In this document: piece by piece, positions 1 through 11,155 of the stretch
Layout: each line of letters starts with the position of its first letter
Numbering within the stretch: position 1 is the first letter of the stretch
NCBI GenBank assembly: GCA_014218235.1
Contig: CM024755.1
Span: 102,404,948-102,468,947, forward strand
Reading direction: 5' to 3'
DNA: 64,000 bases
DNA from: Colocasia esculenta
Lineage: Eukaryota > Streptophyta > Magnoliopsida > Alismatales > Araceae
Position numbers and translations under genes: made by a program
Notes under the pieces: generated by a model
What the model saw: the letters and a program-made list of their open reading frames with translations, nothing else
The model's database searches: none
What the model was told of the DNA's origin: nothing

Positions 1-940
1 GAGTTTCAGTGAAGTTGTCACAAAAATCAAGTTACCTGTGTCGACCCACATTCTGAATGTGTCAACACACTTCGACTGGAAGTTCAAAAATGAAAATCAC
101 TTGAAACACGTGTCAACTCATTGGGTGTTCGATCAGACTTAGAATTTTGTGCCCACTCATTCCAAGGTACGATGAAGGTACAAGGGGCTATAAATACCTC
201 TCTTATCATCTCCTTACTGTGTGAGTGAGTCCACACACATCCCAAAAGAGCTTGTGGTGGCCAGAGAAAGCTCTCTAGAGTTTTGCTTGAGTTCCAGAGT
301 ATGCAGACTTCAAGATCCATTTGCAAAGGTTGGTTGCAGATCAAATTCAACATCAATGCTTATGGGTTCACATCATATGTCTAAAGTTTGAAGTCAGAGA
401 ATTTGGATTCAGGCTCAAAGGGGGAATCAAAACTAGTTCTTCTACTCTGCTATCCTTCAAAGTTTAAACTGGTTTTATGTACTTGAATTTCATCTTCTTC
501 ACTATGTGCTGTGGGAATTGAGCATTCCTTGTGCTCAATCTCACATGTGTGTATTGATCTGAGACCTCCATCATCTTATATTGTGTGACATTGTGTGTGT
601 GGTTCAGACTTGCTTGATAAGCATATTGTGTGTGTGTGGACGGTGGATGTAGGATACACAAGTTGCATAGTCCGAACCACCTTAAATCCTTGTGTTCCTA
701 TGATTTGACTTCATTTAACGCTAGATGATTGATAGGGACACTCATTAATCCATATTGCTATCACCTAGCTATTTTTGAATTCTCACTTTACATACACAAT
801 CTGTCTTAAGTTTGATCTATGCTTACTCTTGAATTCTATAGTAATTGTAGATCTCGAATCTACTCAGTATTTGGCTTAAATTGCTTGAAATCTATTCAAC
901 TCCCCCCACCTTTTAGATTTCTTCATAGCTATTTCCGCAA
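1..940 (+). mobile_element. Copia LTR, 3' part (element Copia-1)
   Basis: This is the right-hand part of an LTR whose start lies outside the window. It aligns by eye with the complete LTR at 61827-63191. Shared landmarks are a TATAAAT box, a stretch around 610-680 ending in GTAGGATACACA and TCCGAACCACC, and the closing TCATAGCTATTT-CGCAA. The two copies differ at many positions, so this one is older or from another subfamily. After the LTR, TGG at 950-952 is the start of a primer-binding site (TGGTATCAGAGC in the relative at 63199), which is cut by the CACTA element at 953. Strand is set by the LTR-to-PBS order. Confidence 0.8.
189..195 (+). promoter_or_regulatory. TATA box of Copia-1 LTR
   Basis: TATAAAT in the context GGCTATAAATACC. 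The homologous site in the second Copia LTR is at 62469-62475. Degenerate GTGTCGACAC-like palindromes lie upstream at 38-47, 59-68 and 110-119. Confidence 0.6.
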
Positions 941-952
941 TCCTTCAACTGG

Positions 953-971
953 CACTACAAAAAAAATGACC
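953..971. repeat. CACTA terminal inverted repeat (left end)
   Basis: CACTACAAAAAAAATGACC begins exactly where homology to the Copia LTR/PBS stops. The CACTACAA start is diagnostic of the superfamily. No matching ...TTGTAGTG end is seen in the window. Confidence 0.8.
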
Positions 972-1141
972 TATAACTTCGTGTAATAATTGTAGGTATA
1001 TACCCCAAATCCGAAGGCAAAACCCTTTACCTATGGAAAATACTACGGTTTGAATCCGGCACGCATGCGCACGTGACTAAAGCCTATGCTCATATAAAAA
1101 TAATCGTATCTATATATTGCATTATTCATACAAATATTAAT

Positions 1142-1341
1142 CGTAGGTAAAAATTCCTAAAACGCATAGGTAAAAATTCCTAAAAAGCATAGGTATTGCC
1201 ACCTATACTGATGGTTTGGTAACCATAGTAATACCTTTTTGAGATGATTATAAATAAATGTAAGTGTAGAAGTCATCTATACTGATGGATGAATAAGGGT
1301 AGTAATACCTTTTTTGAGATTATGATAAATAAATGTAGTAA
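1142..1341. repeat. CACTA subterminal direct repeats
   Basis: Two kinds of direct repeat lie about 200 bp in from the terminus. GGTAAAAATTCCTAAAA occurs twice (around 1146 and 1169). A longer unit built on CTATACTGATGG, AGTAATACC, TTTTTTGAGAT and ATAAATAAATGTA occurs twice (1202-1262 and 1277-1340). Subterminal repeats bind the transposase in characterised CACTA elements; that role is inferred here. Confidence 0.6.
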
Positions 1342-1345
1342 TAAA

Positions 1346-2621
1346 TATTGCAATATATATACCTATGATTTATAGTATTGTATGTAATGATGGTTAGTCA
1401 TGACTATTAAAAATCGTAGGTGTACATTTCTTTTTTTTACAAATATAAACTAAATACCTATCCATATCTGATCATGTAAACATACATAATTTATTCTACA
1501 AGCATGCTATACATATGCACATAGACTATTATATGTAATACAGAAACATCCACATAACTAAAATAAAATTCAAATCCAAATCCACTCATCTACATCACAT
1601 AAGAAAAATAACATTCACATCCATAACATTTATATCCACATAAATATCCACTCTTATATCCATGAATGTTAATTTGAAAATACATTCAAAATATGTTGTT
1701 AATTCGTTTTCACCCTTAGTGTTGTATAGAAGAGATTGAACTTAACCAAAGACATGGAGAAAGAATGGACATGACCAAAAGAGTTGTAATTATGATCTAC
1801 TAGAGGGAGAAGGCGATCCCAGACTACCACAACCAAGGGCCATCCTCTGCCGATGCACCAGAACTGGAGGGAGAAGGCAAACCCTAACGCCACAAGCCCC
1901 TGTAATCCACACCATCCACATTAATAAGACATATGTACTGTCTGAATAATATATATGTTCTTATTGCTTCTGGTCTGTTCATTTCACTCCAAGACCCGGA
2001 TCATGTAAACGTTAAATGGGAGGTCATTTGATGGAGAATTATAGTGTAGAAGATGGTGAAGAGCTCCCCTTCGAAGTGGACCTTCCACCACTCAGCCTCT
2101 ATTTGAGTGAAGGCTGCAATGGCCAGGAATTGGGGAAGCCTAAATAGGCATGTGAAAGTAGTCACGGAGAGCCTGGTTGGGTACCTCTTCAACATTGGAA
2201 CCTACAAATTAAGAGAAAACGATGAGAATAGAATGGCTTCATATGCACCTATGCAATTACTATGCAATGCAAGTTGGTGAACTAAAATCATACTATATTA
2301 GAGAACATATTTCTAAGAAAAAAATAATAATACAACACTCCTCACTATGAAGCACCTACAGGATGATGAAAGATTCTTTAAGCATCCAAAAGATGGACCA
2401 TACAAATCATATGATATTATTTCATTATGCATAAACTACACTATCATTCTGCATAAACATTAACAACAAAAAATATTAATCAGTAGTAAAAAAAATTGAA
2501 ATGTTAGTAGAATCAATAGTAAAACTTATCACGAGTAATCTGAAAAAACACCAGGAGAAAACGCATAACTAGATAAATGTGCGCCAAATTTATTTGTGCT
2601 GAGGAATGAAAGAAAGCATAC
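1346..2621. other. CACTA interior, no recognised gene
   Basis: AT-rich sequence. A minus-strand open stretch at about 2001-2193 follows a plausible splice acceptor (TTTGTAG at about 2194-2200) and could be another exon of the listerin fragment or of the transposon gene, but I cannot match its peptide to a family. Nothing else is recognised. Confidence 0.3.
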
Positions 2622-2988
2622 CCATTTTTGAACAATATGCACAAGCTCCTCTCTGGATACTTGCTTAAAGAGTACATTTAAGGATGTCAGTGCTTTGACC
2701 TGCACCAAAATCATGATAGAACCAAGCAGCTCAGTTGGATAAATAAAATTTATGATATTTAAGTTCCATCTGTAAAGTGTAGCTTGTCTTTCTTCATGCA
2801 GATAACTACAAAGAAAATTGACATGTAAAGAACACCATTAGAGAGACTTATGACTGACAAAGCCAACCTCATGAAACTGTGGGAGCACACAATTAATAGT
2901 TCATAAAGAAAAGATTTTTCACTACCTTCATCGTGGGATCCTTCCTGCCAAGTCTCTTTAAGTGTTGTGCCATTTCACCATCCACATC
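2622..2988 (-). pseudogene. Captured fragment of a listerin (LTN1)-like E3 ligase gene
   Basis: Two minus-strand exons with consensus splice sites. Exon one (2926-2988, 21 codons) is bounded by TAG and GTAGTG and encodes AQHLKRLGRKDPTMK. Exon two (2622-2699, 26 codons) is bounded by GTGCAG and GTATGC and encodes VKALTSLNVLFKQ followed by ...HIVQKW. Joined in phase 0 they resemble the N-terminal HEAT-like region of plant listerin (QHLKRLxRKDPTTK-LKALTSL...IIPQW), the ribosome-quality-control E3 ligase. Only about 47 of the family's roughly 1,900 residues are visible, with no RING domain, so this is a gene fragment carried by the CACTA element. The match is from memory of the family. Confidence 0.6.
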
Positions 2989-4080
2989 CTATGGCACAAG
3001 ACAAAGGTATCAACTGACTAAGTTAGAAGAACTAACTGAACACTATCATGCACAATCCAATTATTTCATGCTTTGCATTTGACAGTCTAAAATAGAACAC
3101 CAAGTCCACAATGAAAAGTTCTCAATAATGAAATAGACATTTCAAAAGATGAGAAATGGCAAGACTAAGCAGAATACTGGCTCCTTTCCCAAAAAGAAAA
3201 GGAAGGATAGACATATGTAAAATAAAACTTTTAGCCTGCACACTTTGTTTGAGAACATTCAAAAGCAAGGACAAATATTTATGAAGCCAATAAAGATAAT
3301 AAACATGGAATAGGATGAGACAGGAATTGAAATTGGGTTGAAATAGTTTTACTCAGAAATGGATCAAACAAAGGTAAATTTTAGTCTGAATTAGCTGATT
3401 CAGTTGAAAATTTAACCACTGCAGGTCCACAATAGGCAGGGTGGACAAAATAAAATAGGCAAAACTGGAAGCAGTCAGATCAGTTGTTAAATGGATCAAA
3501 TTGGCTTAGGACGATTTATCTTTTCTGTAAAAAAAGAAAATCTGTTTCTCCAACTCAACTTGATCAAATCACAATTTCTGATACATCCCTTCTCCACCTG
3601 GATACACAGACACAGTATGAAGTAGCAAAATCAAATAATATGTTATTTCCCTTTAATGGATCAATGGAAGGAGTCCCCCAAGCTCCTCCCATTTACCCCA
3701 TTTTTTTTGAACTTCTTGAGAGTAACGTACCTTAGAGCTACTGCCATTGCAACGGTGATTACAGGGGGGGTTGACAACCTAACACCATTTAAAGATGCTT
3801 TTATATTATACAACTTCCTTCTTCTTGAACACCCAAAAAATAATGGAAAACCAATAGATCTAGCATCCATATTTTCTTGAAACAATATAAGATCTAGCAT
3901 CCATAGCAAGAAAGAACAAAACATATTAGTATAGAAATTGGAGTCGGCCATATATATATGTACTCACATGGCCTCTGTATATCAAGCAAGCATGCCCATA
4001 TACAAGAGGGTAACTCCACTAAAGCCCCATGGCAACTATATATATATACAAGCACATGACCTCCATATACAAAATATTCA
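2989..4080. other. CACTA interior, no recognised gene
   Basis: AT-rich sequence with short open stretches on both strands and no domain I recognise. It probably holds introns of the captured fragment and of the transposon gene. Confidence 0.3.
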
Positions 4081-4204
4081 AGTCTGTCTAAAAAAAAGGC
4101 CAGTGTATTTCAAAATAAAAAGTCTGCTTCAAAAGAAAAGACAAGTGTATCTCAAAATAAAAAGTCTGTCTCAACAGAAAGGGCCAATATATCTCAAAAT
4201 AAAA
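4081..4204. repeat. Three-copy tandem repeat of 40-42 bp
   Basis: Units at 4081-4120, 4121-4162 and 4163-4204, each beginning AGTCTG and ending CAAAATAAAA, with a partial fourth unit at 4205. The repeat happens to leave the plus strand open, but this is a by-product of unit lengths divisible by three. Confidence 0.75.
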
Positions 4205-4383
4205 AGTTTGTCCAGCAATGTTAATGCATATAGTCAATGTGTGTAGTCCATGTTAGTCAACATGAGGTCGAAACCAAGCAGCATCATGGATGGACCAGAA
4301 CTTGAAAAAATAGATCATGCAAGGCTAAACTAAAGGCATAGGATGAAATGTTAAATTGGAAGAAATAATCAACTACTACTTAC

Positions 4384-4605
4384 ATAGTCCTTTAACCATA
4401 AGATGTGGCTTCCAAGAGCATCACTCAACCTTTTCCTAAACTGATCCTTAACAAATAGTGATGTGTTTGGCCTTTGAGCATGGGCGATTGATACCTCACA
4501 GTACTCAGTTCCTATTTTGCGGCCCATGACTACCTTTTCAATTTCTGTGCTGATGATGATTCCATCAACTATATGTTGCATCTCAATGTCAACTAAAAGT
4601 ACACA
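4384..4605 (-). CDS. DUF8039-like exon of the CACTA transposon gene
   Basis: The minus-strand exon ends at a strong GTAAGT donor (4378-4383). It contains VDGIIISTEIEKVV, then GTEYCEVSI, and closes with ILWLKDY. This order (an A/G-x-I-STxP-like stretch, a YCEV block and a final I-x-W) matches the C-terminal DUF8039-type region found beside Transposase_24 in plant CACTA proteins. The exon upstream in the gene is separated from it by Gypsy A, and resumes at 33355. Function is unknown; it is probably part of the element's DNA-binding accessory protein. Whether the whole gene still works is doubtful given the stop in the Ulp1 part. Confidence 0.55.
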
Positions 4606-4738
4606 TTTTCCAATCAATTGTAACATGTATGAAAAATCCAAACATATAAATTTTTTTGAGCAGTATAAGTATAACTAGATTATATACAACTTCTTGAAAG
4701 AGAATTACAAGTTTACTATTCCTTGCTTACTTCTCCAC

Positions 4739-7449
4739 TGTGATGGTCTGAAATTTTGTTCATAGACTTTAATTTCAATTGTTATCTATTTTATTGTGCA
4801 TTTAAAAATTTCTGTGAATATGTAAGTATAGTTAAGTTTTCCTGAAATTGTGTCGACCTATGTTGCTGACGGCAACATCGATTTCTATTGACAGTAGATT
4901 AACAACAACATCTCTTGCCGTCAACTGTAGGTAAACGTCCATATCGATTGACGTCAACTTTGGGTAGACGACAATCACCATGCCGTCAAATTCTTTCGAT
5001 GCAGACCACAAAATTTTCATAGTCCAGCTCCGATGAAGTTATGGTAAGGGCGAAAACATAGGAAACGTTCGGGGTTACGGCTCCTACCCTCTCTGGACCG
5101 AGTATGGGGGGCCAATCCATTTATAAAGGGGTCTAGCCTTCTTAGTCCCATTTTGGAGTCTCTCCAAGTCTCAAGAGGATAGAAGAAAGAAGATCCGGCG
5201 ATTTGGGCTTCGTGGAGACCAAGATCCAGTGCCTTCGAGTTAGGAGACTGTGCCTTGAAGGTTGAATGTGTCATCAACATGCTCATGTCATAGGAGACCG
5301 TCTGGCTGAGGATCTTTACCACGGAGGGAAAACCGTCTTGGTTGGGCAAGGCGGGATTCATCAGCTAAATCCGTAGATCTTTTGGTGTTTTAGAGGCAAG
5401 TAACTTAGGGATCGAGTTCCCAACTATAGTTTCTACGTTTTTATAATTTTCCCATAATTTTAGAAATTAAAACAATAGTCGGATTTGGTGTGTGTATGAG
5501 TTCCAAAAGGGTTTTGTTATCTATCAGGTTAACGGCAACTTGACTGACGTCAAGAACGAACTTAACGTCAAGCCCCTTTCCGTCAAATGAACTTAACGGC
5601 AACTCTGTTGCCGTCAAGTTCTTCTATTTACCATTTTTACTTGTTTTTACTTCTGGAATTATATCTTTTGGTTCAAACTTTGAATGGATCTTTTATGAGA
5701 TGTGTAGGGTTAAGTAGGTTAACTTCTTATCATACTACAATTTGGGTTTTTTTCTTGTAGACACCATGATTTAGGGTAATTTCTAAATTTTATAAATAAA
5801 CATAGATTTAAGAAGAGATTTTGTACTTAAAGCATGTTCATGATCAAAATTATGATTTCTATGTAGAAATACATGCCAGGGTTATGTTCATGCTGTGATG
5901 GATCTATAATCAGAATTTGACTATTTTCTATAATTTCTATTACTGAAATACAAAAATCAGTAGTATCATTTTAATTTTATAAATAGTTTTTGTATTGCTA
6001 AAATCGTGATATTTTGAATAGTGGATTGTATTAGTATGATATACTCTCAGTAAAGATATTGAACTTGGTTAATAGACGGTTTCAGTGTAATGAATATTTC
6101 ACTATTTATATCAATGCTTAGATTAATACGGAAATTAGTATATAAGTCAGAAAATCATAAAAAACTACTGGTTTACTCCATGATGATAGGGTCACGTTCT
6201 GACCAAATCTTGTGAATTTATGATATCGGTACCCATTTTAAATCTATTATCATCATGAGAAATGTGTTATATTAAATAGATTTTTAGGACATTCCCAGAA
6301 AATACAACATGTGATCAATCTGAAATATGTCTCTGTCATGATCTGAATATGTGTATATGATTTGGGTAGCATGTTATGTTGCATTTGAATCTAGAAAATT
6401 TGTATATGATTCTGTATTTGGCCAATAAGACACTGCCACCTTAGAAGTCATCTGGATAAGGACCATAGTAATGCCCCTATGGAAGTGTTCAATATGCTAT
6501 ATATGTTCTCGAGGGCACGGGAAGAAATTCTGGAGGTAGACAAGTACCACTGGTAATGGTGGGGAAGACTACCCCCGGTTCTGCGCAGTAACCAAGACTC
6601 TATCACTGTCTGCCTAAGTGATGAGTATATGTTCATATGTCTACGTGACTTCTAATGGGTGGTTTGGGCTGTGTCTTGGAAAATTTGTATATAGGTATAT
6701 GTTATTCGATATATTTAATTTCAGCCTTATAATGATTAGAATGTAATACTTGTCATATTTCAGTTCGGTTGAATGTTTAGTAGTCATGCTCACTTATGCA
6801 AATTCTTGAAATCATGTATGCCATATACACCATGTTGATACTTGAAATTATGTCATAATGATCATATCTGAAATCACTTGGCAAAGTTAGGCATTATGAT
6901 GTTAGTATAATGTCTTAAACTCATGCCTTATGCAAGTAGCATTTATACATAGTTTTGACTTAAGACATGTTTAGTAATTGATTACCTTACAAGTAGTGTG
7001 ATTGTTGAAATCTATACGCAATAACATGATTTGAAACTATCTTATATGTTAGATTGGTAGTCCATTTTTGGATTGCTTGCTGAGTCTTCGTTGTAGACTC
7101 ATACTTGCTTAACATTTCAGGTGAGACGACGGATCCTGAGACTTTAGTAGCGGGATTGGATTCGGAGCTTGAAGATTAGATTTGTGTGTTGAGTGACCTT
7201 TGTATGTGAGGAATTATTATGTTTTGAACCTTGTATTTAAACTACTTTAGTGATTGTGGACTTCTTCTATGGACTATGGACTTGGATATTAAAGTTGATG
7301 AGTTTGTTATTTAATTCCACTGCATTGGTATTTATTTGTCAATGAATCAACCTACATTTGATATATGTTGGGGTGTGTTGCCCATGTAGCTCGTCACTTG
7401 GACTTGATGAGAGTTGGTATAACTGTCAGGGTCTAAGTGGGGTGTTACA
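4739..7449 (+). repeat. 5' LTR of Gypsy A
   Basis: Runs from TGTGATGGTCTG to GGGTGTTACA (2711 bp). The 3' copy is 2740 bp and clearly homologous, with scattered substitutions and small indels. Clusters of TTGACGTCAA/GCCGTCAA-type motifs lie at about 4856-4990 and 5527-5622, on either side of the promoter. Confidence 0.9.
5112..5127 (+). promoter_or_regulatory. CCAAT and TATA boxes of Gypsy A 5' LTR
   Basis: CCAAT at 5112-5116 and TATAAA at 5122-5127. The same arrangement occurs in the 3' LTR, with CCAAT at 30430-30434 and TATAAA at 30439-30444. Confidence 0.6.
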
Positions 7450-7453
7450 GAGA

Positions 7454-7465
7454 TGGTATTAACGC
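7454..7465 (+). other. Degenerate primer-binding site of Gypsy A
   Basis: TGGTATTAACGC, five bases after the LTR end. It differs at three of twelve positions from TGGTATCAGAGC, the complement of the plant initiator-Met tRNA 3' end. Confidence 0.7.
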
Positions 7466-7590
7466 ATTCGTAGGTTGAGGATATTCATGAGTAAACGCCA
7501 GCTTAAATGATCCATGTTCCTAAGTCTAATAAAAAAAGTAGTAGATATATGGAGTTATAGAAATTAACTAGCTTGTTGTTTTGCTAGGCC

Positions 7591-8434
7591 ATGGCTAGTC
7601 GTGGACGTCGTGCAAATGTCTTTGCTCGTGGGGAGGAGCAGAGGGAGAATGTTAATGCGAAGAAGCAGGCCTCAACATCTCTGGGACCACCTATTGCACC
7701 TCCTCCACCATTGATAGATTATGGAACATTCATGCAAGGGTTAGTTTAGGCTATGCAGACTTAGGCCCAGACCCAGGCAGCATTGCAGGCCCAAGTACAA
7801 GCTCAGGTTAGGTGTAGCTTTAATGGTTGACAATGGTTCTCTTTGGTACACCTATCTCATGTTGATCCTTGTCATTTCAGGCTCAGGCTCCACCCTCTGT
7901 GCATTTGGAGCAAAGAGGCCTATCCGTAATGGAGAGGTTCAGCAAGATGTCTCCACCCTCTTTTACGGGGGAGAGTCAACCGTTGTTGGTTGAGAGTTGG
8001 CTAAGGGAAACTGAGAAGATTTTTAGAGTTATTCACTATGCTGAGGAGGATAAAGTTAGTTTGGGAACCTATATGTTGCAGGTAACTATAACACAATATT
8101 TAATTATGAAGCATTATAGTGTGGTTGGTTATGCCTAATGTAGATGTGCTCTTTTCAGGAGAGGGCTGGTGTATGGTGGTCATCCAATCTACGCACTAGG
8201 TTTGAGGATGGAGTCCAGGAGGTGACTTGGGATGAATTTACTCTCATGTTCAAGGTTAAGTTCATTCCTGAGCATGTGCAAGATAAAATGGAGTAGGAAT
8301 TTCTATCCTTGACCCAGGGATCCTTGAGTGTGCTGGAATATGAAGCCAGATTTGCAGAGCTATCAAAGTATGCGCCTCATATTGTGGTTGATGAGAGGAG
8401 GAAGGTGAAGAAGTTTGTGATGGGGCAAAGACCA
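7591..8434 (+). pseudogene. gag: Gypsy A gag, broken, with two spliceosomal introns
   Basis: The gag start (MASRGRR) is at 7591, just after a pyrimidine tract ending in TAG. Exon 1 is 7591-7806, intron 1 is 7807-7880 (GTTAGG...TTTCAG), exon 2 is 7881-8081, intron 2 is 8082-8158 (GTAACT...TTTCAG) and exon 3 starts at 8159. Both introns are phase 0. The exon 3 product matches the retrotransposon gag core (VTWDEF, KFIPEHV, YEARFAELSKYAPH, KKFVMG). In-frame TAG codons occur in exons 1 and 3, mostly where a relative has CAG or CAA. The gene is cut by element B after KKFVMG, and the rest of gag, including the zinc knuckles, is missing from A. Confidence 0.8.
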
Positions 8435-8436
8435 TC

Positions 8437-10343
8437 AAAGAAAACCAATCACCATCTTTGAATTTCCTACCCTTTTCATATTATTCTGCCCATACCGCTT
8501 TAAATCATTCTGATTAAAAACCATAATAACCTCTGTTCCTTTATTCGCTACACAAAACTTTATACTTTCTCCTTATTCAAGCAAACCTTGACCAATTTGT
8601 GAATATTAAATTTGTCTTGCTTCCGCTGCGCTACCCTGATCACACAGAACACTTTTGCAAAATATTCCACAATTTCTGTTCTCATTATTACTTTCAATTA
8701 CTTTCTTCTGGCTTCAACTGTATTCATTTCTAACTTTAACTGCTTCTCAAATCACCTTATTCAATTAATTCATGCTGAAAATATTACTGCAATTTCTAAC
8801 CTACCAAACCGCTATTGACATGTTGTACTCTTCATATACCTTTCTTGCTTTACTGACATTCTCTGGCTAATCTCATAATTTTGTTGCATAATCTTTCCAA
8901 ATATTCTTTAATTAGTCTGTTCCTGCTCCTGCATGAAACTCTGGAATATCTTAATAATAGTCCATTTCTGCTCTATTGAATCATTTCTTTGCACCGATAT
9001 GCAAACTCTAACTGACATTTCCTGACTCATCTAATTTTATTCACTTCATCATTTGCTAAATTCTTCTTTTCTCTGGTCCATATTTCTTTTTTATCTAAAC
9101 TGCCAATCATTCTAATCATAACATCTTTTTCGCAAAATACTTCTCTTATTCATTCTGCTACCTGGCTAATCTTGCTGTACCATTCATACTATAAATCTTT
9201 CTGGTATCTAATCATCCTTCTTTAAAATACAGCAAAAACTCAAATTTGAATACCAATTTCTTTAAATATATCAACTTGCTCTGTCTGCTTTCCTTATTCC
9301 ATTAAATGCTATTTTTTCAAATAACATAAATATTACAATCTGCCTTGCTGTTTTCCTCAACTCAATATTTATTAACTGCTTCTCCATTAATGCGCTTCTT
9401 TCCATTCTATTTCATTTGCCTTGAACTCACTCCAATATACCTAACTTTAATTTTGATTTTCCTCAAACTGCTCATAGTTACTAACTTTCACTGCTCTTAT
9501 CTTTAGCACAGTAATCTTTATTAACTCTCTCTGAAGAATTCCTCATAACCTGCCATTCACCAACTAAATATTTTTCTTATGCGATTCTTAGAAAATCTCT
9601 TTGCACACTGATTCTTATTTTCTCTCTCTTTATTCAACTGATCCTTTCTATACATATTTATACAAATATTCATATCAAACTTCATATTACCATCATTATT
9701 CATAACAACACTTTTTCTCAAATTTCTGATCTCAAGCATATTTAATCTATCTGCCATAAACCACTGCTCCCTTCTGTACCAGTACTTTTTTTTTTAAAGC
9801 TGATCTGCCTTACTTAATCATGCCAAAATTTTCATAACACAAATCACATTCTCATTCATACTATTTCTTGATATCATCTGACTCAGATCTCTGATGCCAC
9901 AATACCTCTGCTGAGGTTTTCAACTATATTTTGCATATTTAATCACTCCTAACACACATACTGACCTGTTCCTCATCACCTTGTTACCATATACCTGTCT
10001 CTGCTAACTCTATATCTCATTATAACTTACTTACTGAATTCCATATCCAAACTTGTTAATCTCCTCAATTCCTTTAACTGCGAATCTTTAACAACCAAAC
10101 TGATCTATCACAAACCAGCACGCTGGTATAATCACATAGATTATACCACCTCTAGTCACATCAACTTTCAATAACTGCTAACAACTAAATTTCTCAACAC
10201 AAAAACACGTTTTATAGAACAAAAACTCAGATAAATACTACCTTAACCAACACAAAACTGCAGACTTACTACCAACAGTGGACATTAATCCATGTATTGG
10301 GACATTGTACTCTCAATGTCTTTTCATATTCTAACTGGACATT
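8437..10343 (-). repeat. Second, truncated internal region of element B
   Basis: Closely similar to 20007-21909. Pyrimidine-rich on the plus strand, purine-rich in the sense direction. It holds no long reading frame. A 66-codon minus-strand frame at 9557-9757 recurs at 21132-21332 but looks like chance persistence. Confidence 0.75.
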
Positions 10344-10355
10344 GCTCTGATACCA
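10344..10355 (-). other. Primer-binding site of element B (left copy)
   Basis: GCTCTGATACCA on the plus strand, the complement of TGGTATCAGAGC, two bases from the LTR end at 10358. Confidence 0.85.
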
Positions 10356-11155
10356 ACTGTGACAGCCATGGATATTTATGCCCATTAAGGCTCCATATCC
10401 AGATCCGCCTCCCGCGAACGGACCGAAGACTCGCAAGGAATATCTCACACAAGTGTCCAGTAAGAATATAAAAGACAACTACACAGTATAAGACACAAGA
10501 AAGTACATGTGCTCATACCTGCATATAACAATTTACAACTGTCCCATTACATTATTACATGTCCAATTAAAAAGTACAACTACCTGGGGCATACTCTGAG
10601 GGAGCACAAGCTCACACATAAACTAACTACAACTCAACTGCTGGTGGTACAAGTCTGCCACAACGCTGTTGCAAGCCAAACACAAGGCAAGCCCTGAAAA
10701 GAACTGTAGGGAAGTGAGCCTCAACAAGTCACAGGCTCAGTAGGGCTACCCAAAACAACACAGTAACCACGGACACCTCAACCCCAAAGGGTCTCACTGG
10801 CAGCACCAATAGCCAAACCATTTCATGCTCACAACAATTGAATTTAAATTGCAATTAAATATAAACACATTAACTATTCACAACCTCGGAGAGTAAGAGG
10901 GAACAACTGGACTAGCTCCACACCACTAGTCCGCTCAATAATAGTAACACCTAGGCCTCAAGCCTCACAGGTTTTGCACAATAATGTGCCATACAATATT
11001 ATTATTATTATTATTATTTTAAACAAGAGGTCCTCAGGGCCTCAAACTAGGAGAGTGCACCCTCCCCCAGAGGGCACTCCACCAGCGAAAGCAACCTGGG
11101 CCTAGATTATGTATAAGAGGTAATGATATTACATACACCCATGGGACATACCCCA

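Noticed and set aside
4081..4246. Lys/Ser-rich peptide from 3938-4246 as a gene
   Set aside because: Generated by a three-copy tandem repeat; no start context or similarity supports translation.
8437..10343. Left B sequence as the LTR of B (it is repeated at 20007-21909)
   Set aside because: The PBS at 10344 and 21910 shows that the LTR starts to the right of it; this repeated part is internal sequence duplicated by the tandem arrangement.
10344..10355. GCTCTGATACCA and TGGTATCAGAGC stretches as parts of tRNA genes
   Set aside because: Only 12-18 nt match the tRNA 3' end; the rest of a tRNA is absent, and each site lies 1-8 bases from an LTR, so they are primer-binding sites.
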